DNA of 64,000 bases from Litoditis marina (GCA_964036275.1 OZ038440.1:6857690-6921689); one strand, 5' to 3'; positions 25,901 to 38,343 are shown, counted from the stretch's first letter. Notes: generated by a model not told the origin, from the letters alone. Numbers and translations: made by a program.

Positions 25901-28900
25901 CTTGAATTCTGCCCTGATTTTGTCCATTTCCAGCTCAAGTTTGCGAATAACTTCCTTCTGGTCCTGCCAATCAGCATCTGACTTCAGTTTTTCTCTATAA
26001 ACATTTCATAAAACGGGTGTTAAATAATCATCAACAATCATAGACTTAGTACTTTGGATTGGATTTCGGTTTGAACAGATTGAATTGGGGTTTAAAAAAA
26101 TTTTGTTTACTTTTTTCCTACTCAGAGTACGTATGCTAGAAGATCCCGGCACCTTTATCTCATCCTGAGGTCTCTTGCTTGCCCCACTATTTCTCGTCTC
26201 TCACATCCCAGCGGGATGTAAGAGCAGAGAAATAGCGTATGTTTGAGGAGACGCAGAACGAGATGAGGGTGCCGGGATATTTTAGCAGACGTACTCAGAA
26301 TCCGGTGCACTGTTTTTGTACGCTAGGGCACCCAATTTAAAATTTCTTCCCTCCCTTCTTCGAAACAAAACGCACTTGAGTGTCTCCTGCTTCTCTCGCT
26401 GCAGCTTCAGATTCAACTCGTTCATCTTCTCCAGCTCGCCGGCCTTCGAGTGAAGTTCGTTGTCCGATTGCGCCAGCTTACCCTGCTGACCCTTGATGGT
26501 TGTGTCTAGCTCATCGTTATGGCGACGGAGTATGACTATCTAAAATCATGGATAATGGAATAACGTATGACCATAATATTTAACACAGGAAAACTTACCA
26601 AATTACTACTGACAAGTACCGAAAAGTATGACTATGTCTGAGTTACTTCCATCTGCGTACACATTCCCATTTACGAATCACCACTGACCGATAGCGAGGT
26701 CAAATTACAAACAGACTTCGTCTAGCTATCCCCCAATGGGATTGATTTCTTAGTTTCTCTGTGTCGCAAATAGAGTAGTTGCTCCCATAATCTTTATTGT
26801 ACGCACTGGGTATCCGGTTGAACTTTCTCTAATTTTGCTTCGTCAGAATTACGAGTTGGCGAAAAACTGTGAGACCAGACTACAAACCTGTCTCTCCGAG
26901 TCGTCCAGTGTCTGCCTCAATCTTTCGATTTCTTCATTAACTCTGCTTCCCGTCTTTTCGATGGTTTCCTTCACCTTTCTCTCAGTCTCGAACTTATTCC
27001 TGATCTCAGTCAGTTGGCGACCCAAGTCGTCCTTCTGTTTTCTGGAATTATGTTACCTTGAAAGATTATATTGTTTGTGGGTTCAAACGAGTTATTAGTA
27101 AATATTGAGAAACCAAATGCAGAAGTGAGAATCAATCATATATTGTTTGTTATGACACTTCTCAATCGATAGACTTTGAACCTCAGCTTTGCTCAAAATC
27201 ACCTACTAATGAACTTGTTCTCTCCCGTTATACAGATTGTATAGTTACTGAATGGAAATACGGTTTACTGCCACTCTCTCTCTCTCCTTCCCCGTACTCT
27301 CTTTCTCTCTCTCTCTTTACATATCTTTCTCTCCCCCCCCCCCTCTTTCTATTGTTAATATAATCGAAGCACAAGTTTCAAGAGAATATCTCACTGGAAG
27401 TCGTCTCTCTGTGTCTTCAGCTCCTTCAGTTGCTGTTCTGCCAGATGAGAACTCTTGAGGACCATCTCCAGTTCCATGCTGATCTTGTCGTGTTCGGACC
27501 TGTGGGCATCTTCGCGCGATCTCTGCGCCTCGAAGTCTTTTTGCAGATTGCGACGCATATCGTCCACGTAGTTCAGTTGTTTTTCCTGTAAACATTGTTC
27601 TATAATCAGTAAAAATAATTTCACAAATTTACTTTAGAACTGCTTGAATCTGTCTTGAAAGATGGAATGTTAGGCTGTGTGTTCCTCTGTGTGTTCACAT
27701 ACAACAATTCGAAAAAAGTCCCTCCTATTTGTGCATCAAATCAAATAGGAAAATGGGACGATTAGTGCAAAACACAGAAGTGTCATTGGGATGGTCAATT
27801 TATGTTGTCTAAATAGATACGATCTATTTTGACCTACCTTCTCTTCTAGGCGCCGAAGTGTGTTGTTGTAATCGGTTTCCATGTCACGGAATTTGTCCCT
27901 CAACGGACTCAGTTCCATCTTCATTTTGTTGTTTTCACGGACGAGACTTTCGATTCGGCTATTCAACTCATCAATTCTGGAATAAAGTCAGCATTATAAG
28001 ATATATATGGTCCTAGTGCAATGTTGAGCCCCCTACATCTTGTAAACTTTCATATTCCGAATCAGTGTTTGTACCGAAATATATACTTCACACATAACGA
28101 TTTCAGAAGTAAATTGTAGATGAACAGATACAAAAACTTCGAACTATTTCCAGGACATTAACAAGTTTTGAAGTCATACTGTATGATGATCGGGGGCCGA
28201 GTGGTCAAGTGGTTAGCGTTCGGCTGTCGCTCCACTGACCCGGGTTCGATCCCCGCTCGCCGCGGTATCTGTACGGCGGACCGCATGAGCTGTCAATTTG
28301 TAGCTCACCCATGCCTATCACCACCCTCTACGGACAGTCCTTCTACGGTTTGTATTGATCATGTGTATTGTACAATTAGAATAAAGTGACAAACGGATGA
28401 AATAGGCCGTACACAAATTTATTTTATTTATTATTGCACATAGAAATGAAAGATACTATACCTGTTCTTGTGATCCAGTTCCATTCCACTCGTTTGCTCA
28501 TCCAGATGAACGATCATCTTCTGAGCGTCGTCCGAGCTGGTTTGATGGAACGATGCGCGCAGTTTCGCCAGCTGATCCTCCAGAATCTTTCTGGCCTTCT
28601 CAGAAGCCGTCACTTCAGCCTCAGCGGAGCGGAGCTTGTCCTCGAATCTTCTACTGCTTCTTTCCAGGTCGTCAACAGTCTTTTGTCTAGATAGAGCTTC
28701 TTTAGTAGGTTTTTACACAATTTGGATTCACTTACAAAATTGAAACAGATGATAACGAAACTGAAACAGAAAGTCATACACTCTACCGGGTGTTTCTGCT
28801 GTTTTTTATTCACGCTACGTATAAATAGTGTACTCAATAATAGGCTGAGGTAATGTTTCAAATTCAAGTTACTTAGGGTCTGTTCGGGAATATACCAATG

Positions 28901-31900
28901 GAGAATACATTTGTGTATCTCTTCGTCATGTACTGATTCTCTCTTCTGTTTTAGCCGATGTACAGAGTAAGGAAAAGACACCGGATGGAGATTGAGATGC
29001 ACTTCCAGGGATACTTCTACCTATGACATCAATATCTGCTTGTCACTTACTGGGTGCTCAGCTCTCTTCTGGAGTCTGTCAGTTGTTTGTCCAGGCGGCG
29101 ACGAATCTCATCCACACCCTCGAACTTGCTCATGAACTCTTTCACCTGAATAGTTTATGCGTTTTTGGTAATATAGGACCAACAAATCAAAGTTAATACA
29201 CTATATAAGTTATATTAATATTAACGACAAATGTTCATGAGTGTTTCTTCACCGGCAACACTGGGGAAACGCATTTTCGTGATCTATGTATGAAAAACGT
29301 TTTTTTTTTACGTTTTATTTTTATTTCAAGCTTTCGAACGCTGCACTTTCGTGACAGCTTCACTTTCCCACCTATAAATTATCTGAATTCGGAGCACATA
29401 CCTGTCCTTCGGAGATCTTCAGTTTTCTTTCCAACTGCTGGATGTCAGTGTCTCTGTTGCGAATTGCGCTTCTGACTGCACGGAGAGCCTCCGCTGGTGG
29501 TAGCGAAGATTTTCCTGAACCCAGATATCTTCAAAGGTTTAGTGGGAAGTTGTATATCACTTACCAGCTTTTAACCCAAAACCTTCACCAGGTCCGTACA
29601 AAGTTAACTCCTACCACATTGGAAGCAATGGTAGAGTGCTCATATTTCCCAACTGGACTGGTTGGCGGCGTGCCAAAAACTTCGGAAGACTGTTATTTAG
29701 AGAAAACATATCATTTACAGAAAGTTTCTTTGAATACGAATTATAACAAAGGGGAAGAACCCTTCACATTTATTTTCATTGTTTTGAAGTATTTCAACAT
29801 GTATAAAAACTGGCTTGAAATTTCATTGGCAAGTCCAGTTGGGAAATGTGCGAGCTGAGTACACAATTTCGGAATTTCCTATGAAGCATACGTAACATAA
29901 CATCACATAATACTAGCATAGTAAAAACATAAACAAAAACCGAATTTGATCAACCCGTTCGGCGTACCTGGCGAAAGAGATCTGGTTCGTTTGCTGCTGC
30001 CGCCCTCCATGTCTCGGTCGGACTCCTGAGCCATTCGGTGCATCTTTCTGAGCACGTTGCTACTGTCGCTCAGTCTCTCCTTCGTTCTTCTCAGTTCTGC
30101 CTCCAGATCTGCGAGTCTTCGTTGGTTTTCATCGCCCTTGCTCTCCAGCTCAATGTTTCTCTCGATCGCCTCCTCGTATCTGAAAGTTCACATACAATAC
30201 AATACTTTTATTCACAATGTTGTTCTAATCTTTATTAGTTAAAACTGATTATATTTGTATCTCTATACCACCTTATACACGACAACAAAACTATCAACAT
30301 TCATGTATCTGAAAAACTTCTTCTTAGAAAACGAAGTTTGTTTCTCACATTTGAGGATTTTTGAATAACTAATGTGATCTTCTCTCAGTTTCTCCTTCAA
30401 CACGCCCACTTCAAACTACTCACTTTATCATTAGGTCCTTGTGCATCTGAGAGTCACTTTCGGAACTTCCATCTCCGCGAATCTTCTTCAGTTCTTCCAG
30501 GAGGTTCACGTCGCTGCTCTGATTCTGACTATTTTCAGATTTCAGGCGTTTTACGACCTCGAAGATTTGCGTGTCAATGTTCTGAGTTGTGGTACTACCA
30601 CCGCCGTTACCAGAGACAAAACCGGTGCCACTTCCAGACATACCCTGAAATAAGTTTATGAAAAAAAAATCGAAATCTGTGAAAGTGGAGATAGTGTTTT
30701 ATCAAAGATAGTTATTGACATTTGAGATACATTTTCTGCATATTGCAGCCGTTTAGAAACCTGTTGATAACAAATATGCACACAGCTTTGCATGATTTGG
30801 CGCTGAGTATTGTTCACGACGTATGACAAGTAGACATGGAACAATCATTGGAAAGTCACGACAACGAGTTTCGATTTCAACCGTTACCTCCAACGAGCTG
30901 ACGTTGACGTTCTGTCTGAAGCTGCTCACGTTTCGCAGTGCCTTCTTGAAGTCTTCCCTGAATCATAAGTCATACATAGAATACATTGGAGAGCACTGAA
31001 TCACAATGTACGTGAATACAGCCCCAACTGATTCTTTGTTTTGATCGTAGGATTGATACCTCCATGACGTGAGAAACCTGTGATCTAGAAAGTGTTCAAA
31101 AACAATACAACCTATAGGGAATCTTTCTCTTTTCACAGTTTGAGTGGCTAGAAAGAGCAGTTTACGTTCTAGCAAGTTTTCTTCTCATATCCGCACCTTC
31201 GGCACTCAAATTGCTCAGCTGTCTTCTTTGTTACAATGTTTAAGTTTCACTATATCTTTATGTTTAGCGTTTAAGAACTTTCAACAACATGACACTTATT
31301 TTATTTCTTACTCAATTTCTCTCCAAATCCGTACCTTTGGATCTCGATTTCCTCAGCCGTCTTCTGTTTGTAGTCTGAAAACTGTTTGCGGACCCGTTGC
31401 AATTCGGTCCATGTGTCGAGCATTTTCTGTTGTTCGTCACTCAGGTATTGGGCAAGATTCTGTAATAAACATTGAAACTGAAATAACAAATAGTTTAATA
31501 ATGTTTTATAAGTGAAAACGTGGAACGTTGAATAATTAAAAGATGAAACCAGTAAACAGAAGTTGACGCAAGAAAGTATAGATGCGCCGAAGTGTCCCAA
31601 TAGCGCAGCGGCTAGTTGGTCGGCCTACAAAACTGAGGTCGCAGGTTCGAATCCTATCACGGAATATTTGGGGGCGAGTGGTCAAGTGGTTAGCGTGCGG
31701 CTGTCGCTCCACAGACCGGGTTCGATCCTCGCTCGCCGCGGTATCTACATGGCGGACCGCATGAGCTGGTAACAAAGTTCACCCATGCCTATTTCCACCT
31801 CCTCTACGGACAGTCCTTCTACGGTTGATATATGATTTGTGTGATTATGTGTTTCTTTCAATAAAGTAATACACGGCTGAAATAGTTGCCGTAAAATATT

Positions 31901-34614
31901 ATTATTATTATTTATATTAACTGATAAAAGTATGTATTGACAAACAACTTCGACCCTTCTCAACTTGTTAACAGACGCGCTGTCTACTATACTAACTGTC
32001 TGGTACCCAAGTCCATCATGAATTCATATGAAATATGTGAATGCTTCAAACGCACTATTGCACTCCGTACAGAAGCTAGTTCCAGTTTTGTTTGAGAATA
32101 TAGTTTTGGTGGAATAGAGGCAATACGTACTGCTGTCATTCTTTTATCCTTTTAACCATTCTCATACTTTGTGAGTATATTGAATTAGAGTTTTTTTTAT
32201 TAGGCGAATCGTGTCTTCAAAATTTGTGAATATCGATCGATTACCTTCTCTCTGTTCACATATCCTCTCTCCTTGTCTTGGTATTCCCGGGCGTATCTCT
32301 CGAATTCTTGACGAAGTCTGACATTTTCGTCTTCCAGACGGTCTTTCTGGTTCCTCTCATTTTCCCATTGCATGCGATACTCCTCAGAACTGAAATGCAG
32401 TTTCATGATTGACTTATTCCGACCTAACTGGTGATTATTGGATGATAGTTGCATGTATCAATGTATTAAAATAGGAATGATTAGAAACATGATAGTGGAG
32501 CACAAAGCAAAGAGTGTTTCATTTCCGTGTTTTCACCATTTTGAAATATACTGTAGATATACCAGTCAGTATGCTGCCAACTTTAGCACGAGTGTAATCA
32601 GTCTGGCCATATTATAAGAATCTAAAAAAAACGAAAATCTGGCCATATTATAAAAATCTTTGAAACTTTCTGGTATTTTGTTGCATTTCTACATAGCATT
32701 AGAAACCGACCGTCTGCGTTCATCGTCCAACTTGGCGATCATTTCGTAGTTAGCATTCGGGTCTCCGGCGACGGTAACTCCCATTGAACTGCCGACGTTC
32801 ACGTTGCGGATATTGCGAGTCGGACTCCACATCTCCATGTCGCGGCTGGAAACGATCTTATTATACTTTTTATTACAGTAAAATGCCACCTTTCACCCAA
32901 TTGATTAATATTTCTCATTGACCTCAATTCTCACAACATTATTTTATCACATAATATTTCTTACTGTTCATCTAATTACATTTAAAGTTCTTTGTGTTAA
33001 AATCAGTTGGAGCAGAAAAAGGCTAGAGGTCGTTCAGCTAGACGGAGATTGCAAAGGTACACGTGGCGGCGTAGCAATCCGTCCAACCTCATGAGAATTT
33101 CATTTGAGTTTCTCATGAGATACCATAAGAGCTACTCGTGAACTCTCAATGTTGTAGCATAGCAATCAATGAATTATCATGAGAAGCTCGTGCTAATAGC
33201 TCATGAGGTGATCTCATGAACTTTTGTGGGGATTGCTACGCCGCGTGGTCTCATCTGCTGTGTAGTTTGATCAAACCGTTTGTACTATGCAGTCTCGGAT
33301 ATATGTGGAGATCAAACTACAATTCAGCTTTGAGCCCATCTTATCATTTAACTGTGTTCAGTGATCTTTCAGTAAAGTATACCCGAATGAATTGTTGTCA
33401 AGGTTGTCGAGTAGTGTCATTGAAGAGTCCTGAATATTGTGACTGCGATATCCGCCGCCGCCCATTCGAGAGTCCAGTTCCGCAATGTTCCGGCGGTATC
33501 CGGAAACCTGAAATCGTACGAAATTACGGAATACGTTCTTAATACCTCTTGTTGTAGATCAAAGTTGTGATCTACCGTACCCAAAAATGAAATAACTGCA
33601 ACATTTCTGTACTACATTGTGTAAACTACAGTAACCTAACCAGGTATACAGTGTAGTGAGTCTTCCAGCTTCCTCTGTCTTTGCTAACCATTTTCATGAC
33701 TGCGAAAGACTCATACCGCCGTGAGTTGAGGCGGTAAAACCATTTGTTAACTACCGTCTGGCAACTAGTTAACAGCGGCAAACTCAATCGATAACTAAGG
33801 TAAAATAAAGTTAGCACTACCATAACATTATTTGTTAACCCTCGTCAACGTATCTCTAGGCTTCGCTCATTTCAAATCACGTGATTACCCGCGTAGTTAC
33901 AGACCAAATTACAAAAACGATTTGATCTCATCTGCTCATAGTTTGTTTTTGCCCACCTTATTCTGAAGGGAGGCCATCATCTCGCTGTATTCCCTCTGTT
34001 GTTCGACGTTGTTCTCGATTCTCTGTCTGAACTTGTTAAGGTCGTCGTGAGTTCTGTCCATCCGGAGTGCCGCTGTGCTCCCGCTGTCTAGATCCATCAG
34101 AAGGTCGTCGTCAAATGGAGGAGAACTGTCGTGGTCAGTCGTCCGTAGCGCCGACCTGTTCCTGAAAACAATTTTCATTTTCGAGCGTTCAACGCAGTCG
34201 TCGAAATTCAATGTGAAACTTGACTTTCTAACGGTGGCAGACCTCCATTTTTCCGAAACTCGACATTTTAAAGAGCGAAACTGTAGTATGAGCTCATTAA
34301 GGTATTATTCACATCACGGAAGCCTAATTTTGTCCAAAACTTGAAATTGTGATCTCTATGTAACTCTAATCGAAAATTTCCAACGAGCTGAGGCGTGTGG
34401 AAGGTGCCAAACTATATCTCTCAATTTCTGCTGTGTTCGAAGGGAGCACTTACCAGAAATAGTCTCCGTAACTGGCGAGTCTGCCACGGCCATCCTGAGC
34501 AGTCAACTTGGTGGGGTTATTGTCTGGCAGATAAATGGATCCGCCGTCAACTGAGCTGCGAGTCTCGTCTGACTCTTCCACTTTTCTGCTGTGTGTTTCT
34601 TCGGTCTCTTCCAT
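13956..34614 (-). CDS. CROCC: Rootletin (ciliary rootlet coiled-coil protein)
   Basis: This structural protein polymerises into the striated rootlet anchoring basal bodies; the nematode counterpart is CHE-10, needed in ciliated sensory neurons. I traced 46 coding exons with continuous phase, 6423 nt, 2140 aa, close to the ~2000 aa of animal rootletins. The head (residues 1-122) is Ser/Asp-rich. The rootletin domain follows, with [30 protein letters not shown] and [17 protein letters not shown] Gly/Ser/Thr linker is at 323-343. Heptad coiled coil with [10 protein letters not shown] and [16 protein letters not shown] runs to about 1975, including [20 protein letters not shown] and [15 protein letters not shown] non-coiled Gly/Ser/Thr tail closes the protein, ending NKDEL. 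One intron uses a GC donor. The ATG at 34614 follows TTTTTTAG by 14 bases; a leader exon or trans-splicing is possible. Alternatives such as myosin tail or paramyosin are excluded by the rootletin-specific blocks. Confidence 0.93.
15563..15614. repeat. Perfect 23 bp hairpin in a rootletin intron
   Basis: Arms 15563-15585 and 15592-15614 are exact reverse complements (core GGTACTTGCCACACATAAA) around a 6-nt loop. It lies in the intron between exons 41 and 42 and would be transcribed with the gene. Confidence 0.9.
16859..16941. repeat. CT-rich microsatellite in a rootletin intron
   Basis: Interrupted (CT)n directly before the donor of exon 38 on the minus strand, so the transcribed intron begins with a GA-rich run. 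Confidence 0.9.
17822..17943. mobile_element. ~125 bp palindromic MITE, copy 2
   Basis: Ends GAAGGACGATTATGTGGTCC and GGTCCACATAATCGTCCT are near-perfect inverted repeats, with inner AGGCCTTTAAGCTGC / GCAGTTTAAAAGGACC. This is the best preserved copy and lies in the intron between exons 36 and 37 of rootletin. Confidence 0.9.
19575..19757. mobile_element. ~185 bp MITE with CTCATGAG palindromes, copy 1
   Basis: Terminal inverted repeats AGGCGGCGTAGCGAT and GATTGCTACGTCGCCT enclose a row of CTCATGAG-like palindromes. A second copy at 33065-33245 lies in inverted orientation within the same gene. Confidence 0.85.
20365..25994 (-). other. Rootletin coding exons 17-31
   Basis: Exons in transcript order: 25901-25994, 25500-25614, 25176-25225, 24789-24870, 24380-24486, 23898-24095, 23513-23598, 23108-23222, 22731-22890, 22371-22464, 22017-22227, 21573-21698, 21155-21338, 20809-20945, 20365-20412. 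They encode the central coiled coil. Exon 18 ends at a GC donor. Exons 20-21 ([22 protein letters not shown], read in pieces) break the heptads with a short polar linker. Confidence 0.88.
20624..20760 (+). mobile_element. ~135 bp TA-flanked MITE, copy 2 (decayed left end)
   Basis: The right half matches the family well (CGTTTCTGAGTTCTGCTG, then TTTAACATGTTTTACGTG and CAGTTGACTAATAATAT). The left half is diverged but keeps GTCACGTGAAGCATT. It lies in the intron between rootletin exons 30 and 31. Confidence 0.7.
26117..26298. mobile_element. ~180 bp TIR element (GATCCCGGCACC ends), copy 1
   Basis: The left end ACTCAGAGTACGTATGCTAG..GATCCCGGCACC is mirrored by GGTGCCGGGATATT..CAGACGTACTCAGAAT at the right. 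The interior is also largely palindromic (ATTTCTCGTCTCTC vs GAGCAGAGAAATAG). It lies in a rootletin intron. Confidence 0.85.
28191..28436 (+). mobile_element. tRNA-derived SINE, copy 1
   Basis: The head is tRNA-like: A-box GTGGTCAAGTGGTTAGCG and B-box GGGTTCGATCCCCGC, with CTCGCC able to close an acceptor-like stem in the sister copy. The body runs CGGCGGACCGCATGAGCTG to a tail ATAAAGTGACAAACGG..ATAGGCCGTA followed by a TTTATT-rich 3' end. A sister copy is at 31669. Confidence 0.85.
29636..29856. repeat. Inverted-repeat element in a rootletin intron
   Basis: CATATTTCCCAACTGGACT (about 29640) and AAGTCCAGTTGGGAAATGTG (29831) are inverted, about 215 bp end to end. It is a single copy in the window and probably a MITE. 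Confidence 0.65.
31184..31245 (-). repeat. Decayed tandem copy of the end of rootletin exon 6
   Basis: The + strand text ATATCCGCACCTTCGGCACT..TTGCTCAGCTGTCTTCTTTGTTAC is a diverged copy, about 141 bp away, of the exon 6 donor region AATCCGTACCTTTGGATCT..TTCCTCAGCCGTCTTCTGTTTGTAG (31325-31376). It lies in the adjoining intron. The GT of the donor has become GC. Confidence 0.55.
31592..31662 (+). repeat. tRNA-like relic next to the SINE
   Basis: AATAGCGCAGCGGCTAGTTGG (D-arm like, read in part) and GTCGCAGGTTCGAATCC (T-arm with B-box) resemble a tRNA, but the acceptor and T stems do not close. A similar relic is at 42666-42732 on the minus strand. Not a functional tRNA. Confidence 0.6.
31669..31912 (+). 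mobile_element. tRNA-derived SINE, copy 2
   Basis: Same head as copy 1 (GAGTGGTCAAGTGGTTAGCG, GGTTCGATCC) with ggcgag / ctcgcc pairing as an acceptor-like stem. Its tail is AATAAAGTAATACACGGCTG..GTTGCCGTAAAA plus (TATTAT)n. It directly follows another tRNA-like module. Confidence 0.87.
33065..33245. mobile_element. ~185 bp MITE with CTCATGAG palindromes, copy 2
   Basis: Ends GGCGGCGTAGCAATCC and GGATTGCTACGCCGC. It is inverted relative to the copy at 19575 and lies in the intron between rootletin exons 3 and 4. Confidence 0.88.
33261..33322. mobile_element. Short MITE, TTGTAGTTTGATC family, copy 2
   Basis: TGTAGTTTGATCAAACCG at one end and GGAGATCAAACTACAA at the other, directly after the CTCATGAG MITE. 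Confidence 0.75.
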
Positions 34615-35855
34615 ATTTTTGTTCTCTAAAAAACGTGTTTTAGTTAGTATGTTAATTACGTTGAAAGTTATCTTCGCTGTTAAAGGTAGGTCTATTAAAG
34701 AACGTTGCTGTCTAGAGAGTGGCAATAAACGCGTTCAACGTTAGGAGATAATGACAATTAATAATTGTTGAAAAACAAAATTTACTGGTGTTAGAGCAAA
34801 CACAAACTTGTTATTGAAAATCAAATATCAGGAGATTGAAGGATACGTTCCATTGGCTAGAACAGGACGAAACGTATAAGTTTTTTTTTCCAGATGTCCA
34901 AGAAATACTTAGCTCAACACAGTAAACTATGCAGTAGTTCTACTCAAAAATGCGAAACAATCTCAGTTGCTAGGAGCACCGAAAAATCCATAATGGGTCT
35001 CAAAAAACAACAAGTTGCAGTGAGAGGAGGATGTTCCGAACGTAAACCTTGTTAGGGGAATCTAGTCAGGAGGCCAGGCTCTAAGAAAGTGTTGTTATTT
35101 TTTGAATTCCATAAGAAGGTTTTTGTGCGTGCTCCTATTGAGTCCGGTATAAGTCATCAACAGAGCTTAACAATACATCAATTCTTCAGAACACTATGAT
35201 TCATGAGCTCTTGAAAGTAACAATACGGCCAAGTCATTGTCATATGAGCCTTAGAAATTTTCAAAGTCCTGTTGGTTATTGGAAGTTTGAGCATTCATTC
35301 GCTTGTTAGTTCCAATCTCTAGAAAGATCCATTTACGTTATGGAGTGAAAGATCACCAACAAACATTATGTTAATATTGTGAGCGTTCGGAATAATCCCG
35401 CAGTTGAACGTGTTTATAAGAGATTATAACATGCGTTTGATATGGTGATTTTTTGAATTATATACGGCTCAAAATGGTATTATCATTTAAACGGAAGTGG
35501 GGAGCAAAAGTCATTGTATTTATTATATTTTGAATTCTCTCTGAAACATAGAAGTACAGTATCTAAACGCAGACTCACTTGACGACAATACAACTCTGTA
35601 TACAGTGGTCTTCATACCAACAGCGACTTCGCGAGCTACAAAAGCAGTTAGATATTACGCAGACAGCACTTCGAGAGTGATAAAGAGATAGAGGTGTTTA
35701 TTATGTAGACTGATAGAAGTGTGTTTGGAACTGTGGGCGGTCTGTTCGGAACACAATACTGATTAAATGAAAATTTCTGTTCAGCAGATTTTCGATGATG
35801 TGACGTTGGAAAAATTTCAGAAACAAATTTGTCTAGAAAGCGACCAAATCGCCTC

Positions 35856-35924
35856 TGTAGTTTGATTTGCATACGCGCCAAAGTTTTCGAGTTTTGACCT
35901 AGAAGCAACGGGATCAAACTACAA
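35856..35924. mobile_element. Short MITE, TTGTAGTTTGATC family, copy 3
   Basis: TGTAGTTTGATTTGC and CGGGATCAAACTACAA form inverted ends about 70 bp apart. Confidence 0.75.
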
Positions 35925-35984
35925 ATTCACACCGTAAAGGCTTACTTTGGATAGAGCGAACTTTACACTTCATTCATCCAAAGC

Positions 35985-36050
35985 GTCACGCCGGACTCGA
36001 ACCTAGGATTGAAACATAATAACTGTACTATTGAGAAAGTCAGTCAGGTC
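35985..36050 (-). repeat. tRNA-like relic
   Basis: On the minus strand CAATAGTACAG.. and CTAGGTTCGAGTCCGGCG resemble the D-arm and B-box of the relics at 31592 and 42666. Stems do not close. Confidence 0.45.
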
Positions 36051-36359
36051 GAAAACATATCTGTTCTATGTAGAGAGGAGAATAAACAAACAGTATTTTC
36101 TCTATTTCTTCAATGTAGAAACAGACAAAAACTTTTCAGATGTGGTCTAGAGAACTAGGGTGACCATTTTATCTTTATTGTATGTGACAACCTAATAGAA
36201 TATTGCTTGGGGACTGGTTACTACTGAATTCACTGTCTTGAACTATTTTATTGAGAAAAACAATACATTTCAGTGAATAATACCAAAGTAGAACAATTTG
36301 TAATTTAAAGTTTTTAACCTAAATTCGGATATATTTTAGTTTGATGATGTTAGATTTGC

Positions 36360-36492
36360 TATACTAGAAGTAAACTGAATAGTCACGTAAGGTTAGCATT
36401 CTAATGAGATATCGTGCACTTTATCATTGCACGTTTCTGAGTTCTGCTGTGTTTAACATGCTTCACGTGGCTGTGCAACTGACGAACAGTTT
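36360..36492 (+). mobile_element. ~135 bp TA-flanked MITE, copy 3
   Basis: Starts TATACTAGAAGTAAACTG and ends CAACTGACGAACAGT, with the central CGTTTCTGAGTTCTGCTG block. Confidence 0.9.
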
Positions 36493-36504
36493 ATTCAGTA
36501 GGCT

Positions 36505-36576
36505 GTTTGTAGTTATAACCCGTTAGTTTTTGATCGGATTTCGTTAATAACGGCGTGTTTAGAGATCAAACTACAA
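36505..36576. mobile_element. Short MITE, TTGTAGTTTGATC family, copy 4
   Basis: TTTGTAGTTATAACCCGTTAG at the left (diverged) and GAGATCAAACTACAA at the right. A further single end (TTTGTAGTTTGATCGGG) lies at about 36892. Confidence 0.65.
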
Positions 36577-37139
36577 CTATTTGTTTGTCACACAGTATGT
36601 GATGGAACAGAAAAAATGGAAAGTGTTCCCCCTATGTCATAGGCTATGTGCAGACATGTTTTCGTTGCCCAGCTACCCTGCAAAACACGTAGAGGTGATT
36701 AATGGGTTGCAATAATCGAGTAGAGACATTAGGAAATTGGATGGTTGTTTACTCAGAAAATATCTACAAAATAGTTATATTGTAACTATTTTAGATTAAT
36801 TTCTTCAGAACTCTGCGACTCAACAAGAGAATCTCTATGAAAGTTCACTCCACAGAAAGTACGGTGTGTTTGTAGTTTAATCTTTTTGGTGAATTTGTAG
36901 TTTGATCGGGGCTCTTCTTAGAAAACTCCGAGTATATTCAACTTTCTGTCAGTACTTCAACAACTAGTTAAATGGTGGCTAATGGAAAGTTCCAGTAAAC
37001 CTGATAAGTAATATATAAGTTCGTGTGAATAGCAACATCAGGACTGTTATCTCACCGTCGAGAGTTCATGAGATGTATTGAATCTTGCCGGTTTAAAGAT
37101 CTTTGAGAGATGAGAGCACGTGAAACTCGAACATAAATT

Positions 37140-37272
37140 TTACTAGAAGTAAATTGAATAGTCACGTAAAGTCTGCATTCTAATGAGGAATCGTGCACTT
37201 TGTCATTGCACGTTTCTGAGTTCTGCTGTATTTAACATGTTTCACGTGGCTATGCAACTGACTAACAGTATA
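37140..37272 (+). mobile_element. ~135 bp TA-flanked MITE, copy 4
   Basis: TACTAGAAGTAAATTGAATA start and CAACTGACTAACAGTATA end, the least diverged + strand copy together with 56850. Confidence 0.92.
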
Positions 37273-38343
37273 TGTGAGGTGCTAAGAATCTTGTGTGTTT
37301 GGAAAATGATCAAGCAATCTACATTTTCAGTAAACACATTCGAAGCTAATTTGAAACTTCCGAGTGGTACGTACGTACGATCTCATAGGTTACGTGCATA
37401 ATATGCATTCTATAGGTCGGAACACTCCAGTCAGTGGACGCGAAACTCGGAAGCTCTAGAAGCTGCTGCAGCTAGAAGGTCTAGATCTAGGAAATACAAT
37501 GGAACTGTTCAAGTGACTGTGAGAGTTTATCGGCAGTTAGCCCATGATATATCTACAGATAGCTAGGAAGTCTAGTGAAATGTACAATGAGTGTTGACAA
37601 TGAAAAGGGAGGAGGAAACCCCCTTCAGCCATGTTTTGGAGCAGGAATGAGACGAAGGGGGGAAGTGGAACGAGTTGTTTTCCGTGCGATTCAGTCTGCT
37701 GGAGGCGTGGCCTCCTCGTCTGAATTGGACTGCAGACCACGTAAACAACTTGATTAATGTTGCGAGAAAAATGAGCATTTTTCCGTGTTAAAACGCTGTC
37801 TGGAAACTGTTGAACAAAATAGATTTGGCCTGACAGGTGGTTGATTGACATTCTGACGTAATGACTAATGGAGTCAGAGTGAACTCTTGACTTTCGAGAA
37901 CAGAAAAACTCATCCTATCTCGCAAACAACACTCATCAAGAAAAATTATGATTAATGGAGCTCTTCACTTTTTAGAAAAAACTGATCTTATCTCGCGAAC
38001 ATACAATCATGAAGAAAATTAACCGGAACTGCAATGTGATTCATGCGGTTTTTCATAGTTTTATTGATGAAAACTCACGCAAAACCATTCACGTTTTCCA
38101 CATCAATCAAAAAAAAATTCATTTTCTATTGCAGTGTTGCGACTCGTGTAAACTAATTACCTATATTAAACGATGATGTGATATAATTACCTGTATTCAA
38201 TTAGAAATTGGAAGAAAAAGGACAACTATAAACGGATTTTTGAATACGGATTCCTGTATTTACTAAAACTCGAAGTGTTTCCAGTTAATTTAAACCACCC
38301 TATGTATTACGTTGGAAACTGATATTAGAAAGTTTTATTAATA

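Larger units (their letters stand above)
26376..34614 (-). other. Rootletin coding exons 1-16
   Basis: Exons in transcript order: 34454-34614, 33957-34161, 33383-33507, 32711-32845, 32245-32389, 31335-31459, 30888-30957, 30424-30644, 29968-30179, 29402-29514, 29051-29145, 28462-28686, 27838-27976, 27395-27585, 26888-27041, 26376-26539. Each is bounded by AG and GT on the minus strand and joins in frame. They encode the acidic head, the conserved rootletin domain (exons 2-6), the Gly/Ser/Thr linker in exon 8, the SKRTRSLSP end of exon 9 and the start of the long coiled coil. Confidence 0.88.
34615..38340. other. Gene-poor DNA upstream of rootletin
   Basis: No coding exon was recognised. It contains the rootletin promoter region and a set of small repeats (35856, 35985, 36360, 36505, 37140). 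A CAATTAATAATTG palindrome lies at about 34757. I looked for a DAF-19-type X-box upstream of the rootletin ATG and found no convincing one. Confidence 0.45.
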